A DNA stretch of 64,000 bases from contig NZ_ATVA01000003.1 of NCBI RefSeq assembly GCF_000420485.1, positions 1-64,000 of the forward strand, written 5' to 3'. Below, in pieces: positions 45,348-54,458 of this stretch; position 1 is the first letter of the stretch; every line of letters begins with the position of its first letter. The notes under the pieces were generated by a model that worked only from the letters and a program-made list of their open reading frames with translations, was not told where the DNA came from and did no database searches. The position numbers were made by a program, and so were the translations under genes. Source of the stretch: Paucidesulfovibrio longus DSM 6739. GTDB lineage: Bacteria; Desulfobacterota; Desulfovibrionia; Desulfovibrionales; Desulfovibrionaceae.

Positions 45348-45871
45348 CCCCGGCCGAGCAGGTCCAGAAACGCCGGGCAGAACACGGGCAGATCGTCCGG
45401 CGTGCGGCTAGAAACCAGATTTCCGTCCACCACCACGGGCTCGTCCACCCAGTTGGCTCCCGCGTTGACCATGTCGTCGCGGATGGAGGAAAACGAGGTC
45501 ACGGTCCGTCCCCGGAGAATGCCCGCCGAGATCGGAACCCAGCCCGCATGGCAGATGAAGCCCAGGGGACGGCCCAGCTCGTGCACTCTCCGCACCAGCT
45601 CAAGCGCGGCCTTGCTGCGCCGGATGCGGTCCGGGGCATATCCGCCCGGAATCACCAGACCGTCGAGGGCGTCCGCGTCCACGTCCCCGAAGGCCACGTC
45701 GGCTTTCGCGGGCAGCCCCACCTTGCTCTTGCAGGTCGCCCCGGCTTCCGGTCCGGCCACGACCACATCGGCTCCAGCCTCCGCCAGGCGCAGCTTGGGA
45801 TACCAAAACTCCAGCTCATTGTAAAAATCATCCAACAAAATCAGAACTTTTTTACCATTCACACCGGCCAT
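45344..45871 (-). CDS. DJ-1/PfpI-family protein
   Basis: 175 residues, AGGAGG before ATG. Class I glutamine-amidotransferase-like fold: KVLILLDDFYNELEFWYPKLRL, GLVIPGGYAPD and the nucleophile elbow GFICHAGWVP (Cys about 106, His next to it). The family includes deglycases, chaperones and proteases, and the substrate is unknown. An upstream minus-strand promoter is possible: TTGGCT, 17 bases, TACATG around 45903-45931. Confidence 0.88.
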   Translation of the reverse strand: MAGVNGKKVLILLDDFYNELEFWYPKLRLAEAGADVVVAGPEAGATCKSKVGLPAKADVAFGDVDADALDGLVIPGGYAPDRIRRSKAALELVRRVHELGRPLGFICHAGWVPISAGILRGRTVTSFSSIRDDMVNAGANWVDEPVVVDGNLVSSRTPDDLPVFCPAFLDLLGRG

Positions 45872-46019
45872 GTCACCTCCTGGCGAATTTCAAATTCAAG
45901 ATATAGACATGTAGCACGAGAGCCTCCCCGAGCCAAGGGGGGAGATGAAAATTTGGGTGTTCGCTGTTGCATTGAAGCTTCGCGCAAGAACAGGAACGCA
46001 CAAAAAACAACATGTGTTC

Positions 46020-46048
46020 TTGACAAGATTTATAATCAAAAATAGAGA
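46020..46048 (+). promoter_or_regulatory. Promoter of small membrane protein gene
   Basis: TTGACA, 17 bases, TAGAGA in an A+T-rich 240-base region, about 65 bases before the ATG at 46115. Confidence 0.5.
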
Positions 46049-46114
46049 CATTACAACATTCATTGTATTGCGTGACAACAAGGCATCGCGCAGCAGAACA
46101 CTCGTGGAGGGACA

Positions 46115-46435
46115 ATGGAAATCGTACTCTGGTTGGTCATCACCGTCGCCATCATCGCCGGATACTGGAAAACTTTCGAAAAAGCCGGCCAGCCGGGTTG
46201 GGCCGCCGTCATTCCCATATACAACCTCATCGTGATGCTGCGCATCGTACACCGTCCGCTCTGGTGGATTCTGCTTTTGTTCGTCCCGCTGCTGAACATC
46301 GTCATCTTCATCGTCATCGGCATCGACCTCGCCAAGCGCTTCGGCAAGAGCGCGCTGTACGGCGTGGGCATCGCGCTGCTCGGCTTCATCTTCGTTCCGA
46401 TGCTCGGATTCGGGAACGCACGCTATCTGGGCTGA
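46115..46435 (+). CDS. Small DUF5684-type membrane protein
   Basis: 106 residues, GGAGGGAC before ATG. Three hydrophobic helices and the motifs WKTFEKAGQPGWAAVIPIYN and GIDLAKRFGKSALYGVGIALLGFIFVPMLGFG, which match the DUF5684 family, sometimes found fused to signal peptidase I. Role unknown. A strong terminator follows. Confidence 0.85.
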   Translation: MEIVLWLVITVAIIAGYWKTFEKAGQPGWAAVIPIYNLIVMLRIVHRPLWWILLLFVPLLNIVIFIVIGIDLAKRFGKSALYGVGIALLGFIFVPMLGFGNARYLG

Positions 46436-46464
46436 GCGCACTGCATGGACCCAACGGCAACGGC

Positions 46465-46492
46465 AGCGCCTCTTTCGGGAGGCGCTTTTTTT
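46465..46492 (+). terminator. Terminator after DUF5684-type gene
   Basis: Stem AGCGCCTC / GAGGCGCT followed by seven T. Confidence 0.85.
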
Positions 46493-46576
46493 ATGCCAAT
46501 GCAAACATATTTTCGCCAGACCATAAACATCTCTACATATTCACCGATAAGTCTTGAGAAACATCAAGGAGGCGAC

Positions 46577-47026
46577 ATGAGCATCCCAAAGCTCTCCAAC
46601 GCGCTGCACATCAATACGGATTCTCTCGTCAGCGAGGCGAAAAACGCGGAACAGTCCGCTCGGCAGGGCCTGACACTGAAAATGGGGGATACCGGGAAGG
46701 ACGGCGACCGCATCACGCTCTCCAAGGACGCCGTGAGCATGTCCAAGGCCATGCAGGCCGCCAAGGGCGACGAATCCGACTCCAAGACGGCCGTGGAACA
46801 GCAAATCGACCGCCTGAAAGAACAAATCGAAAAATTGAAGGAAGAAATCCGGGAAAAACAGCAGAGCGACCTGCCGGACGAGCAGAAGCAGCAGGAAATC
46901 GCCCAGCTTCAGCAGCAGATGATGCAGTACCAGAGCCAACTCGCGGAACTGAATAAGCAGCAGAACGGCGGAGGCGTCACCGTGGGGGGCACCGACGCCC
47001 AGGGCTTCGCCAACAGCCTGACCTAG
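46577..47026 (+). CDS. FlxA-like coiled-coil protein
   Basis: 149 residues from ATG 46577 with AAGGAGG. Residues about 70-125 form a Gln- and Lys-rich coiled coil (VEQQIDRLKEQIEKLKEEI, QQEIAQLQQQMMQYQSQLAEL), the layout of FlxA-like proteins. The N-terminus has RITLSKDAVSMSKA, reminiscent of small flagellar-regulon proteins. No signal peptide. Function unknown. Confidence 0.7.
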   Translation: MSIPKLSNALHINTDSLVSEAKNAEQSARQGLTLKMGDTGKDGDRITLSKDAVSMSKAMQAAKGDESDSKTAVEQQIDRLKEQIEKLKEEIREKQQSDLPDEQKQQEIAQLQQQMMQYQSQLAELNKQQNGGGVTVGGTDAQGFANSLT

Positions 47027-47080
47027 CCCGCCCGCCGGGTCCATCTGGCGGGGAGGGCCAAAGCGTGCTACCTCCCCGCC

Positions 47081-49474
47081 ATGCAGACCCACATCGACTT
47101 CCGGCGCATCGACGCCCTCTTTCATTCCGTGGCCGAGGAAGGGCGCGACCAGCTCTTCGAATACGAGACGTACGAACTGCTGCGGCTGTCCGGGGCGGAA
47201 TCCGTGCCCCGCGCGCTTATGCTGTCCAAGGGCTCCCGCCCGTCCAACGAAGAGCTGGCCGCCCTGCCCGGCGACCGCGCCGTGCTCAAGATCGTCTCGC
47301 CCTGCATCGTGCACAAGACCGACGTGGGCGGTGTGCGCATCGTGGAAAAGCAGCCCGGAAAAATCCGCTCGGCCTGGCGGCGCATGCTCGACGAAGTGCC
47401 GGAGAACTATGCGGCCTTCCTGGAGCGGCGTCCGGAGCTGACCCCGGAACGCTATGCCGGGCTCGCGGGCAGGGAGCTGCGCCGCGCCATCTCCGCGGAC
47501 ACGCGCGGGGTGCTGCTCGTGGAATTCATGCCCCCGGACTCTCTCGCCTTCGGCAATGAACTGCTCGTCAGCCTGCGCCGCACGCGCGAGTTCGGCACGG
47601 TGCTCACCGCCGGGCTCGGCGGCACGGACACGGAAATCTACGCGGCCCGCTTCCGGCCCGGCCAGGCCGTGGTTTCCGCGTCCACGCGCATGACCACCCC
47701 GGAGCAATTCTTCCGGCTCTTCCGCTCCACCATCGCCTATGAAAAGCTCGCGGGACGCAGCCGGGGACAGGCCCGCATCGTTTCCGACGACCAGCTCGTG
47801 GAATGCTTCGCCTCGTTCATCGAAATGGCGGACCGCTACTGCCCGGACAACCCGGACGCGCCCGCGATCATCGAGGAGCTGGAGGTCAACCCCTTCGCCT
47901 TCACCGACTACCAGATGGTTCCCCTGGACGGGCTCTGCCGCATTTCCCGGCCCCAGGCCCTGCCCGCGCCGCGCCCCGTGCACAAGATCCGCAACCTGCT
48001 CCAGCCGGAGCGCATCGGCATCGCGGGGGTTTCCGCCTCCCGGCCCAACTTCGGGCGCATCATCCTGAAAAACATCCTGGCCGCAGGCTTCGACCCGGAA
48101 AACGTGGCCGTGATCCGTCCCGGCGCGCGTCCGGAAGAACGCGTGGACGGCGCGCCCTGCGTACCCGACCTGGAAAGCATGGGCCGCGTGGATCTCTTCG
48201 TGGTGGCCGTGGGCGCGGAGCACGTTCCGGCCCTGGCCGAGGAGATCATGGACAAGGATCTGGCCGCGTCCGTGCTGCTCATTCCCGGCGGCCTGGGCGA
48301 GACGGCCGAAAGCGCCGAACGCGGCCGCGCCCTGCGCGAACGCATCGACCGCGCGCACGCGGACGGCGGCGGCCCGGTCTTCCTCGGCGGCAACAGCCTG
48401 GGCGTGCTCTCCCGGCCTGGAAGGTACGACACCATCTTCATTCCCGGCGAAAAGCTGGAAAAGCCGGCAGGGCCGGGCGGCAGGACGGCCTTCGTGAGCC
48501 AGTCCGGCGCCTTTCTCGTGACCCGCGCCAGCAAGCTCGCCCTGCTCGACCCGGCCTATCTCGTCTCCATCGGCAACCAGTCCGATCTCACCGCGGGCGA
48601 CTTCCTGCGCTACTTCCAGGACGCGGACGACATCGACGTGATCGCGCTCTACATGGAAGGATTCAAGGATCTGGACGGGCTGGCGCTTTGCCGGGCCGTG
48701 CGCGCCGCGGTGCGCGCGGGCAAGGAGGTGGTCTTCTACAAGGCCGGGCGCACCCCGGAAGGCATGCACGCCACGGCCGGGCACACCGCCTCGGTCGCCG
48801 GGGACTACATGGTCTGCGCCTCGTGCGTCCGGCAGGCCGGGGCCATGGTCGCGGACACCCTGACCCAGTTCGAGGATCTGGCCCAGCTCGCGGCCCTGCT
48901 GCACGACAAGGACGTGCCGGGCAACCGCCTCGCCGCCATGAGCGGCGCGGGCTTCGAGGCCGTGGCCATGGCCGACTCCATCCAGGGCGACGGCTTTGCC
49001 ATGCGCATGGCCGATTTCTCGGAGCAGACCCGCGCCGAGGCGGCCCGGCTCCTGGCGGCGCAGGGCCTGGACCGGCTCGTGGAGGTGCGCAACCCGCTGG
49101 ACATCAACCCCGCGGCCGACGACCGCCTGCACGCGGACATGGCCCGGCTCCTGGCCGCCGATGCCCGCGTGGACGGCGTGGTCGTGGGCCTTGATCCGCT
49201 TTCCCCGTCCATGAAGACCCTGCCGGCGGGCCAGCGCGCGGGCGAATCCCTGGACGATCCCCAGGGCATCGCCGCGCTCTTTCCGGCCGTGGTCGCGGAA
49301 ACCAGGAAACCCATGGTGGGTGTGGTGGACGGCGGTCCCCTTTTCGATCCCCTGGCAAAGCGGCTGCTGGACCGGGGCGTGCCCGTGTTCCGCTCCTGCG
49401 ACAGGGCCGTGGCCGCCCTGGCCAAATACATGGAAGGCAGGCTCCACGCGCAGCGGCTGCGGGATTCGGATTGA
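47081..49474 (+). CDS. ADP-forming acyl-CoA synthetase (acetate-CoA ligase family)
   Basis: 797 residues. The fused subunit order is ATP-grasp domain first (about 20-290: VLKIVSPCIVHKTDVGGVRI, DTEIYAARFRPG, EELEVNPFAF), then CoA-binding (about 310-440: GIAGVSASRPNFGRIILKNI) and succinyl-CoA-ligase-like domains (about 460-780: AFVSQSGAFLVTRASKLALL, and AGHTASVAGDY with the phospho-histidine). It converts acyl-CoA and ADP to acid and ATP, useful for energy conservation in fermentative or sulfate-reducing growth. It would fit downstream of aldehyde or 2-oxoacid oxidation. The acyl substrate is not known. Confidence 0.92.
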   Translation: MQTHIDFRRIDALFHSVAEEGRDQLFEYETYELLRLSGAESVPRALMLSKGSRPSNEELAALPGDRAVLKIVSPCIVHKTDVGGVRIVEKQPGKIRSAWRRMLDEVPENYAAFLERRPELTPERYAGLAGRELRRAISADTRGVLLVEFMPPDSLAFGNELLVSLRRTREFGTVLTAGLGGTDTEIYAARFRPGQAVVSASTRMTTPEQFFRLFRSTIAYEKLAGRSRGQARIVSDDQLVECFASFIEMADRYCPDNPDAPAIIEELEVNPFAFTDYQMVPLDGLCRISRPQALPAPRPVHKIRNLLQPERIGIAGVSASRPNFGRIILKNILAAGFDPENVAVIRPGARPEERVDGAPCVPDLESMGRVDLFVVAVGAEHVPALAEEIMDKDLAASVLLIPGGLGETAESAERGRALRERIDRAHADGGGPVFLGGNSLGVLSRPGRYDTIFIPGEKLEKPAGPGGRTAFVSQSGAFLVTRASKLALLDPAYLVSIGNQSDLTAGDFLRYFQDADDIDVIALYMEGFKDLDGLALCRAVRAAVRAGKEVVFYKAGRTPEGMHATAGHTASVAGDYMVCASCVRQAGAMVADTLTQFEDLAQLAALLHDKDVPGNRLAAMSGAGFEAVAMADSIQGDGFAMRMADFSEQTRAEAARLLAAQGLDRLVEVRNPLDINPAADDRLHADMARLLAADARVDGVVVGLDPLSPSMKTLPAGQRAGESLDDPQGIAALFPAVVAETRKPMVGVVDGGPLFDPLAKRLLDRGVPVFRSCDRAVAALAKYMEGRLHAQRLRDSD

Positions 49475-49485
49475 TTCCACGCAAA

Positions 49486-49522
49486 CGGCCCGGAATCCCG
49501 CTCAGGACGGAATTCCGGGCCG
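49486..49522. terminator. Inverted repeat between convergent genes
   Basis: Arms CGGCCCGGAAT / ATTCCGGGCCG with a 15-base loop, no clear T-run. Its place between genes ending at 49474 and 49550 suggests a terminator. Confidence 0.5.
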
Positions 49523-49549
49523 CGTAGTCCCGCCGGATGCGCAGGGCCG

Positions 49550-50356
49550 CTACATCACGCCCATCTGCTTGAGCAGCATGCGCGTGGCCACCACGATGAG
49601 CAGCAGGGCGAAGATGCGCTTGAGCTTGTTCGTGTCCAGGCTGTGGGCCAGCTTCGCGCCCAGCGGCGCGGTGAACACGCTCACGCAGACGATGCCCAGC
49701 AGCACCGGGATGAACACGTAGCCCAGGGACGGGCCGGGAATTCCGGTCACGCCCCAGCCGCCGAGGATATAGCCCAGGGTGCCGGACACCGCGATGAAGA
49801 AGCCGATGGCCGAGGCCGTGCCGATGGCCGCGTGGATGGTGGTGTTGCACCAGAGCAGGAAGGGCACGGAGAGCGTGCCGCCCCCGATGCCGACCCAGCT
49901 GGAGATCAGGCCGATGAAGTTGCCCGCGCCGAACATGCCCGCGCTGCCGGGCAGGGTCCGCGACGCCGGGGGCTTCTTGCCGGTGAGCATCTGCCAGGCC
50001 ACGTAATACAGGAAGACGATGAAGAAGATGCGCAGGAAGTCCGTGGGCAGCCAGTGGGCCGAGTAGGCCCCCAGGAAGGTGCCGATGAGGATGCCCGGCG
50101 CGATGCCGAAGACGACCTTCCAGAGCACGGCCCCGCGCTTGTTGTGGGCCAGGGTGCTGGAAACGGAAGTGAAGATGATCGTGGCCAGGGACGTGCCAAG
50201 GGCCACCTTCATGATCAGGTTCGGGTCCATGCCCTGCCACTCGAAGGCCAGCACGAGCATGGGCACGATGACCAGCCCGCCGCCGATCCCGAACAATCCC
50301 GCCAGAATACCCGCCACGCCGCCGAGCAGCGCATAGGTGATGAGAAGTTGCAACAT
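49550..50356 (-). CDS. TauE/SafE-family anion exporter
   Basis: 268 residues, about eight membrane helices in two related halves: GILAGLFGIGGGLVIVPMLVL with MKVALGTSLATIIFTSVSSTLAHNKRG, and GLISSWVGIGGGTLSVPFLLW with AIGTASAIGFFIAVSGTLGY. The family exports sulfite, sulfoacetate or related anions, apt for a sulfur-metabolising anaerobe. The FadR-type regulator gene ends seven bases before this gene's start on the same strand, so the two form one transcript. Confidence 0.92.
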   Translation of the reverse strand: MLQLLITYALLGGVAGILAGLFGIGGGLVIVPMLVLAFEWQGMDPNLIMKVALGTSLATIIFTSVSSTLAHNKRGAVLWKVVFGIAPGILIGTFLGAYSAHWLPTDFLRIFFIVFLYYVAWQMLTGKKPPASRTLPGSAGMFGAGNFIGLISSWVGIGGGTLSVPFLLWCNTTIHAAIGTASAIGFFIAVSGTLGYILGGWGVTGIPGPSLGYVFIPVLLGIVCVSVFTAPLGAKLAHSLDTNKLKRIFALLLIVVATRMLLKQMGVM

Positions 50357-50362
50357 CCCGCT

Positions 50363-51109
50363 CTATCCTTTGTCCGTTGTGGGTTGGTTTTCGCCGAGAG
50401 CCGCTGTTTCCACGGCCAGCAGATGCCGCTCCATGGCGGCGGCCGCGGCTGCGTCGTCGCGCGCCTCCAGCGCGTCGATGATCCGCAAGTGCGCTTCCAC
50501 CGCGAGCCTTCGCCGCTCCTGCGTCTGCAAAAAGCTGGACCGCGTTTCCGACAAGATTTCATGCAGTGCGGCCAGCGCTTCCGTCACGACCCGGTTGCCC
50601 GACGCGCGGGCCAGCTCCAGGTGAAAGGCCGCGTCCAGGTCCGCGTCGCCCTCGCCCGCGAGCAGGCGGCGCTGCTGATCGCAGACGATGATCTTGAGCC
50701 TGTCGATGCGCTCCGTGGAGGCGTTCTTCGCGGCCAGGGCCGCTATGGGCGGCTCGATCATCCTGCGGAACTGGAAGATGTCCGCGATGCGGCTGCGCTG
50801 CGCCTCGAAGCTCGCGGCAAAGGCCGAAGCCAGGGACTCGCCGTCCGGCTCGCGGACATAGGTGCCGTCGCCCCTGCGGCTTTCCAGCACGCCCTGCTCC
50901 GCCAGCGAACGGATCGCCTCGCGCAGGCTGTTGCGGGATACGCCAAAACGTTCGGCCAGGCTTCGCTCCGCCGGGAGCCTGTCGCCGGGGCGAAGCGCTC
51001 CGGAAAGAAGCATCTCCCGGATACGGGCCGTGATTTCCTCGTAGCGGCGCAGATCGCTCTGCGCGTTTCCCGGAACCTTCGCGGTCTGACCAATTTCATT
51101 TGCGCTCAT
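50363..51109 (-). CDS. FadR/GntR-family transcription regulator
   Basis: 248 residues from ATG 51109. An upstream TTG at 51139 is also in frame but has no ribosome site. The N-terminal winged helix (about 20-90: ARIREMLLSGALRPGDRLPAERSLAERFGVSRNSLREAIRSL) is of GntR type. The C-terminal all-helical FCD domain (about 100-235) includes AFHLELARASGN, with the aspartate/histidine metal-ligand layout. Such proteins sense organic acids. A perfect operator lies across its own start, and the TauE-type gene follows in the same operon, so it probably represses both. Confidence 0.92.
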   Translation of the reverse strand: MSANEIGQTAKVPGNAQSDLRRYEEITARIREMLLSGALRPGDRLPAERSLAERFGVSRNSLREAIRSLAEQGVLESRRGDGTYVREPDGESLASAFAASFEAQRSRIADIFQFRRMIEPPIAALAAKNASTERIDRLKIIVCDQQRRLLAGEGDADLDAAFHLELARASGNRVVTEALAALHEILSETRSSFLQTQERRRLAVEAHLRIIDALEARDDAAAAAAMERHLLAVETAALGENQPTTDKG

Positions 51110-51124
51110 ATTGGTTGGACCAAT
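51110..51124. promoter_or_regulatory. FadR-type operator
   Basis: ATTGGTTGGACCAAT, a perfect inverted repeat with the TGGT-N3-ACCA core of FadR-subfamily GntR regulators. It touches the regulator's start codon, indicating self-repression. Confidence 0.75.
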
Positions 51125-51203
51125 ACGCCTGTTCTCCAAAGTCCGTCAAGCGGAAACATGCTCCCCGACATCCGTCCCGGCGTCCCTGGCCCGGCGCAAC
51201 GGC

Positions 51204-51237
51204 AAAAGGCCCGGAGAGCAGTCTCTCCGGGCCTTCT
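51204..51237 (-). terminator. Terminator of 39-codon gene
   Basis: 13-base-pair stem AAGGCCCGGAGAG / CTCTCCGGGCCTT with a four-base loop. Read on the minus strand it ends in TTTT, 52 bases after the small gene's stop and before the regulator gene. Confidence 0.7.
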
Positions 51238-51288
51238 TATGGACGGGGCCGCAGCCCCCGAAGCGTCTTTGCGGTTCTGAACCTGTGC

Positions 51289-51408
51289 CTAGAAACGATC
51301 CCGGGGGTAGATTTCCGCCTGCTCCAGCCTGCGGCACGCGGAGTGCATCAGGGTGTAGCGGACGCTGTTCATGGATCCCCGGAGCTTATTCAAAATGCGC
51401 TTGGCCAT
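51289..51408 (-). CDS. 39-residue basic small protein
   Basis: ATG 51408 is preceded by GAGGAGA at ideal spacing. The product begins MAKRILNKLRGSMNSVRYTL and ends LEQAEIYPRDRF. It is short, basic and helical, with one cysteine and no membrane segment. A terminator lies downstream on the same strand, so it is a stand-alone unit between the FadR-type gene and the chemoreceptor gene. Codon choice is like the core genes. I know no family for it. Ribosome site, start, length and terminator together make it credible. Confidence 0.6.
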   Translation of the reverse strand: MAKRILNKLRGSMNSVRYTLMHSACRRLEQAEIYPRDRF

Positions 51409-51424
51409 GTTGGTCTCCTCGGTT

Positions 51425-51840
51425 GTCGTATCCGTTTCGGAATCCGACGCCGCGAGCCATGGGCCGCCGATGTCCGCGCAATGACGGACACATCCCGCAG
51501 CCTGGGCCGCGACGCCGCCGACGCGAACGGAGCGCTCTCTTCCGGCACGCTTTCATGCCGGGGTCGCTCCCGTTGTCATCAAAAAGTTGCCGCCTTGAGG
51601 CGCCGCCGGCGAGACCTTGGGTATCCGGCTGACGCGCCCGCCCGGAAGACCGGGAACCTGGGCCGAGCTATGGTCTCTTGCCCGCGGAAAAATCGGCGCG
51701 ATTTCTCCGCTTCGCGAAATTCGAGTTCAATATTCTGCGCGGAAGCCTTTTTCGCTTGCGCAAGATTCAGATAACAACCGGATTCGCGCTTGGCAAGCCT
51801 CTGAGCACAGGCGCGGGCGCGCGGAATTGTAACGCTTAAC
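51425..51840. other. Gene-free region with inverted repeats
   Basis: About 415 bases between the 39-codon gene and the chemoreceptor promoter. It contains small hairpins (CCGGCA...TGCCGG at about 51553-51570 and CGCC-TTGA-GGCG at about 51592-51603), and the last 150 bases turn A+T-rich. It may be a structured leader of the small gene, but I cannot match it to a known RNA family. Confidence 0.35.
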
Positions 51841-51843
51841 GTT

Positions 51844-51872
51844 TTGACAACATTGCTGAATGAACATAAAAA
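51844..51872 (+). promoter_or_regulatory. Promoter of chemoreceptor gene
   Basis: TTGACA, 17 bases, TAAAAA. It lies about 70 bases before the GTG start and is followed by a run of eight G at 51890-51897. Confidence 0.5.
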
Positions 51873-51940
51873 GTGCCCTCTATTTCTGCGGGGGGGGTCA
51901 TGTTTAATGTTTCGGACGCTTCGCTTCCGGCCTTGGCCGG

Positions 51941-54415
51941 GTGCGGAATCATCTGCCCAAGGGCCTGAGCGTACCCTGGTTCCGGGATCGCGGCATCGGC
52001 CTCAAGATCGGCGTGGGCTTCGGCGTCATCCTGCTCTTCTTCCTTTCGGCCGGAGCGACCACCTACCACGCGCTCCAGAGCGCCTCGGACGGCTTCGTGG
52101 AATACCGGGCCATCGCCCGGAGCACCAACCTGCTCGACAAGGTCCAGACCGACCTCCTGAACATCCGGGACACGGTCAAGGACTACCTGATCACGGGCAG
52201 CGAGGACGCGCTCAAGAGCTACGACTCGCACATCACGGCCACGCGGGCCCGCCTCGCCTCCACCAAGTCCGAGATGGACGAGCCGGAGCGCATCGCCCGC
52301 CTCGCCGAGGTGGAAGCCAAGCTCGCCCGCTACGACGAGGCCTTCGGCCAGATCGTGGCCCTGCGCAAGAAGCGCGACCACCTCGTGGACGACGTGATCT
52401 ACGTCCTGGGGTCGCAGATGGGCGAGCAGATCAACGACCTGTTCCAGCGCTTTCAGGCCACGGGAAACGCGGACGCGCTGTACCAGCTCGGCAACGCCTT
52501 GAAATACCTGAACACTGGCCGCCTGTACGTCAGCCGCTTTCTGGACACCGGGGATGCGGCCCAGGTCGATTCCGCCGATTCCGAGCTCTTTCTCTTCGAG
52601 GATTATCTGTTCGCGCTGGAACAGATTCTCGACGAATATTCGCTGAAGACCCTCGGGGAGATCAAGAAATCCCTGGCGAGCTACAAGGACGCGCTGGCCC
52701 AGGCCGTGGGCACGGTGCAGCGCCAGGACGTGCTCGCGGACGAGATCATCGAAAAGATCGGCCCGGACGTGGCCGCCGCCATCGGCGACCTGACCGACTC
52801 CATCCGCGTTCGCCAGGACAGCCTCGGCCCCAAGCTCGTGGCGCGCAACGCCTCGGCCACCGCCATGGTGGCCGGGTTGCTCGCCGCCGCCCTGATCCTG
52901 GGCACGCTCATCGCCCTCTCCCTCGCGCGGAGCATCGCCCTGCCCCTGCGCCGGGCCACCAGGGTCATGGAGCACATCCGGCTCGGCAGACTCGACCAGC
53001 GCGTGGGCATCGCGCAGAAGGACGAGGTCGGCCGCCTCGCCAGGGCCGTGGACGATTTCGCCGACACCCTGGCCGCCTTTTCGGAGCTGTTGCGGCGCAT
53101 GGGCCAGGGGGATTTTTCCATGCAGGTGCCCCTGCAAAGCGCGGAAGACGAAATGGGCAGGGCCGCGCAACAGATGGTGGAGGGAGTCCGCGCCCTGGCC
53201 ATGGGCGCGCGCCGCGCCGCGGAGCAGGTCAACGCGGGAGCCGAGGAAATGCTCGACTCCAGCCAGAGCCTCTCCCAGGCCGCCACGCAGCAGGCCGCGT
53301 CCGTGGAGGAAATCACCAGCACCATGCAGGTCATCGGCTCCCAGGCCAGAACCAACGCGGACAACGCGGCCAAGGCCCACGCCCTCGGCCAGGAGGCCGA
53401 AGCGTCGGCCCAGTCCGGCGTCCGAGAGATGGACGGCCTCGTGGGAGCCATGCACGACCTGAACGAATCCAGCAGGAACATCGCCAGGATCATCAAGGTC
53501 ATCGACGAGATCGCCTTCCAGACCAACCTGCTGGCGCTCAACGCCGCTGTGGAGGCTGCCCGCGCGGGCAAGCACGGGCGCGGTTTCGCCGTGGTGGCCA
53601 ACGAGGTCCGCAACCTGGCCTCGCGCAGCGCCAAGGCCGCCGAGGAGACCGAAACCCTCATCGAGGCCACCCTGGGCAAGGTCGCCCAGGGCACCAGGCA
53701 GGCCAACCGGACCGCCGAGATGTTGGATGAGATCGTGGACATCGGGCATCGCTCCGCGCTGCTCGTGGGCGAGATCGCCACGGCCTCGGAAGAGCAAGCC
53801 AAGGGCGCAGCCGAAGTGGGCATCGCCCTGGATCAGGTCCAGAGCGTCACCCAGGACAACACGGCCCAGGCCGAAGAGGTCGCGGCGGCGGCCACCGAGC
53901 TTTCCTCGCAGTCCCAGGCCCTGCGGCGGCTGATCAACAGATTCCGCATCGGCGACGGCAGGCTCCGCGAACTTTCCGCATCCTGCCCCGACGAATGCGC
54001 CGGGCCGGACGCGCCCGAAGCCGAGGCGCAGGACATTCCCCCCGCGGATGTGCCGCCCGTGAACCTGACTCCCGTTGATCCGGTCCTTGCGGACGTGCCC
54101 CCTGCGGAAGCCGATCCGCAAGCCGCGACGGCAGGACCGACGGAAGCCACGGAAGCGATGGAAGCGATGGAAGCGATGGAAGCGATGGAAGCGATGGAAA
54201 ATGCGGCAATGCGGCATGCCGATGCGGACGCCCGGAAAGATTTCCTCCCCTCCGCAGAGGCGGAAAGCGATCCTGCCGCCGCAGCGCAAGACGCGAACAC
54301 GGATACGGCGCGGAACGCACCGCAAGGGGAGAACCCTCCCCGCGAGAACATGGACGAATTCGTCCTTCCCGACCAGGTCATCGCCCTGGACGACGAAGAA
54401 TTCGGCCGCTATTGA
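51941..54415 (+). CDS. Methyl-accepting chemotaxis protein
   Basis: 824 residues from GTG 51941, the only start codon after an in-frame stop at 51904-51906. The ribosome site is poor. A first membrane helix at about 23-42 and a second at about 303-325 flank a long helical periplasmic sensor (about 45-300). HAMP spans about 326-380, with the signalling domain at about 420-670, including the kinase-contact hairpin tip [23 protein letters not shown]. After residue 675 there is an unusual 140-residue Pro/Ala/Glu-rich tail with five EAM repeats, ending in DDEEFGRY, not a CheR-binding pentapeptide. Confidence 0.92.
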   Translation: MRNHLPKGLSVPWFRDRGIGLKIGVGFGVILLFFLSAGATTYHALQSASDGFVEYRAIARSTNLLDKVQTDLLNIRDTVKDYLITGSEDALKSYDSHITATRARLASTKSEMDEPERIARLAEVEAKLARYDEAFGQIVALRKKRDHLVDDVIYVLGSQMGEQINDLFQRFQATGNADALYQLGNALKYLNTGRLYVSRFLDTGDAAQVDSADSELFLFEDYLFALEQILDEYSLKTLGEIKKSLASYKDALAQAVGTVQRQDVLADEIIEKIGPDVAAAIGDLTDSIRVRQDSLGPKLVARNASATAMVAGLLAAALILGTLIALSLARSIALPLRRATRVMEHIRLGRLDQRVGIAQKDEVGRLARAVDDFADTLAAFSELLRRMGQGDFSMQVPLQSAEDEMGRAAQQMVEGVRALAMGARRAAEQVNAGAEEMLDSSQSLSQAATQQAASVEEITSTMQVIGSQARTNADNAAKAHALGQEAEASAQSGVREMDGLVGAMHDLNESSRNIARIIKVIDEIAFQTNLLALNAAVEAARAGKHGRGFAVVANEVRNLASRSAKAAEETETLIEATLGKVAQGTRQANRTAEMLDEIVDIGHRSALLVGEIATASEEQAKGAAEVGIALDQVQSVTQDNTAQAEEVAAAATELSSQSQALRRLINRFRIGDGRLRELSASCPDECAGPDAPEAEAQDIPPADVPPVNLTPVDPVLADVPPAEADPQAATAGPTEATEAMEAMEAMEAMEAMENAAMRHADADARKDFLPSAEAESDPAAAAQDANTDTARNAPQGENPPRENMDEFVLPDQVIALDDEEFGRY
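54152..54196 (+). repeat. Five tandem copies of GAAGCGATG
   Basis: Exact nine-base repeats inside the chemoreceptor tail, encoding Glu-Ala-Met five times. Copy-number change would keep the reading frame. Confidence 0.95.
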
Positions 54416-54458
54416 TCCGGCCGCTGTTGATCCGGCGCAAAGACGGAACGGCCGGCCG

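Noticed and set aside
40688-46045. Very long open frame on the plus strand opposite CheV and the hybrid kinase
   Set aside because: High-GC antisense frame. The minus strand carries clear CheW, PAS, HisKA and receiver domains, and the plus product has no domain and is rich in His, Pro and Arg.
51590-51690. Possible cyclic di-GMP riboswitch before the chemoreceptor
   Set aside because: Several short stems are present, but the conserved GEMM core elements could not be placed on either strand.
54152-54196. Short tandem repeats considered as a CRISPR array
   Set aside because: The nine-base repeats have no spacers and lie within a coding frame.
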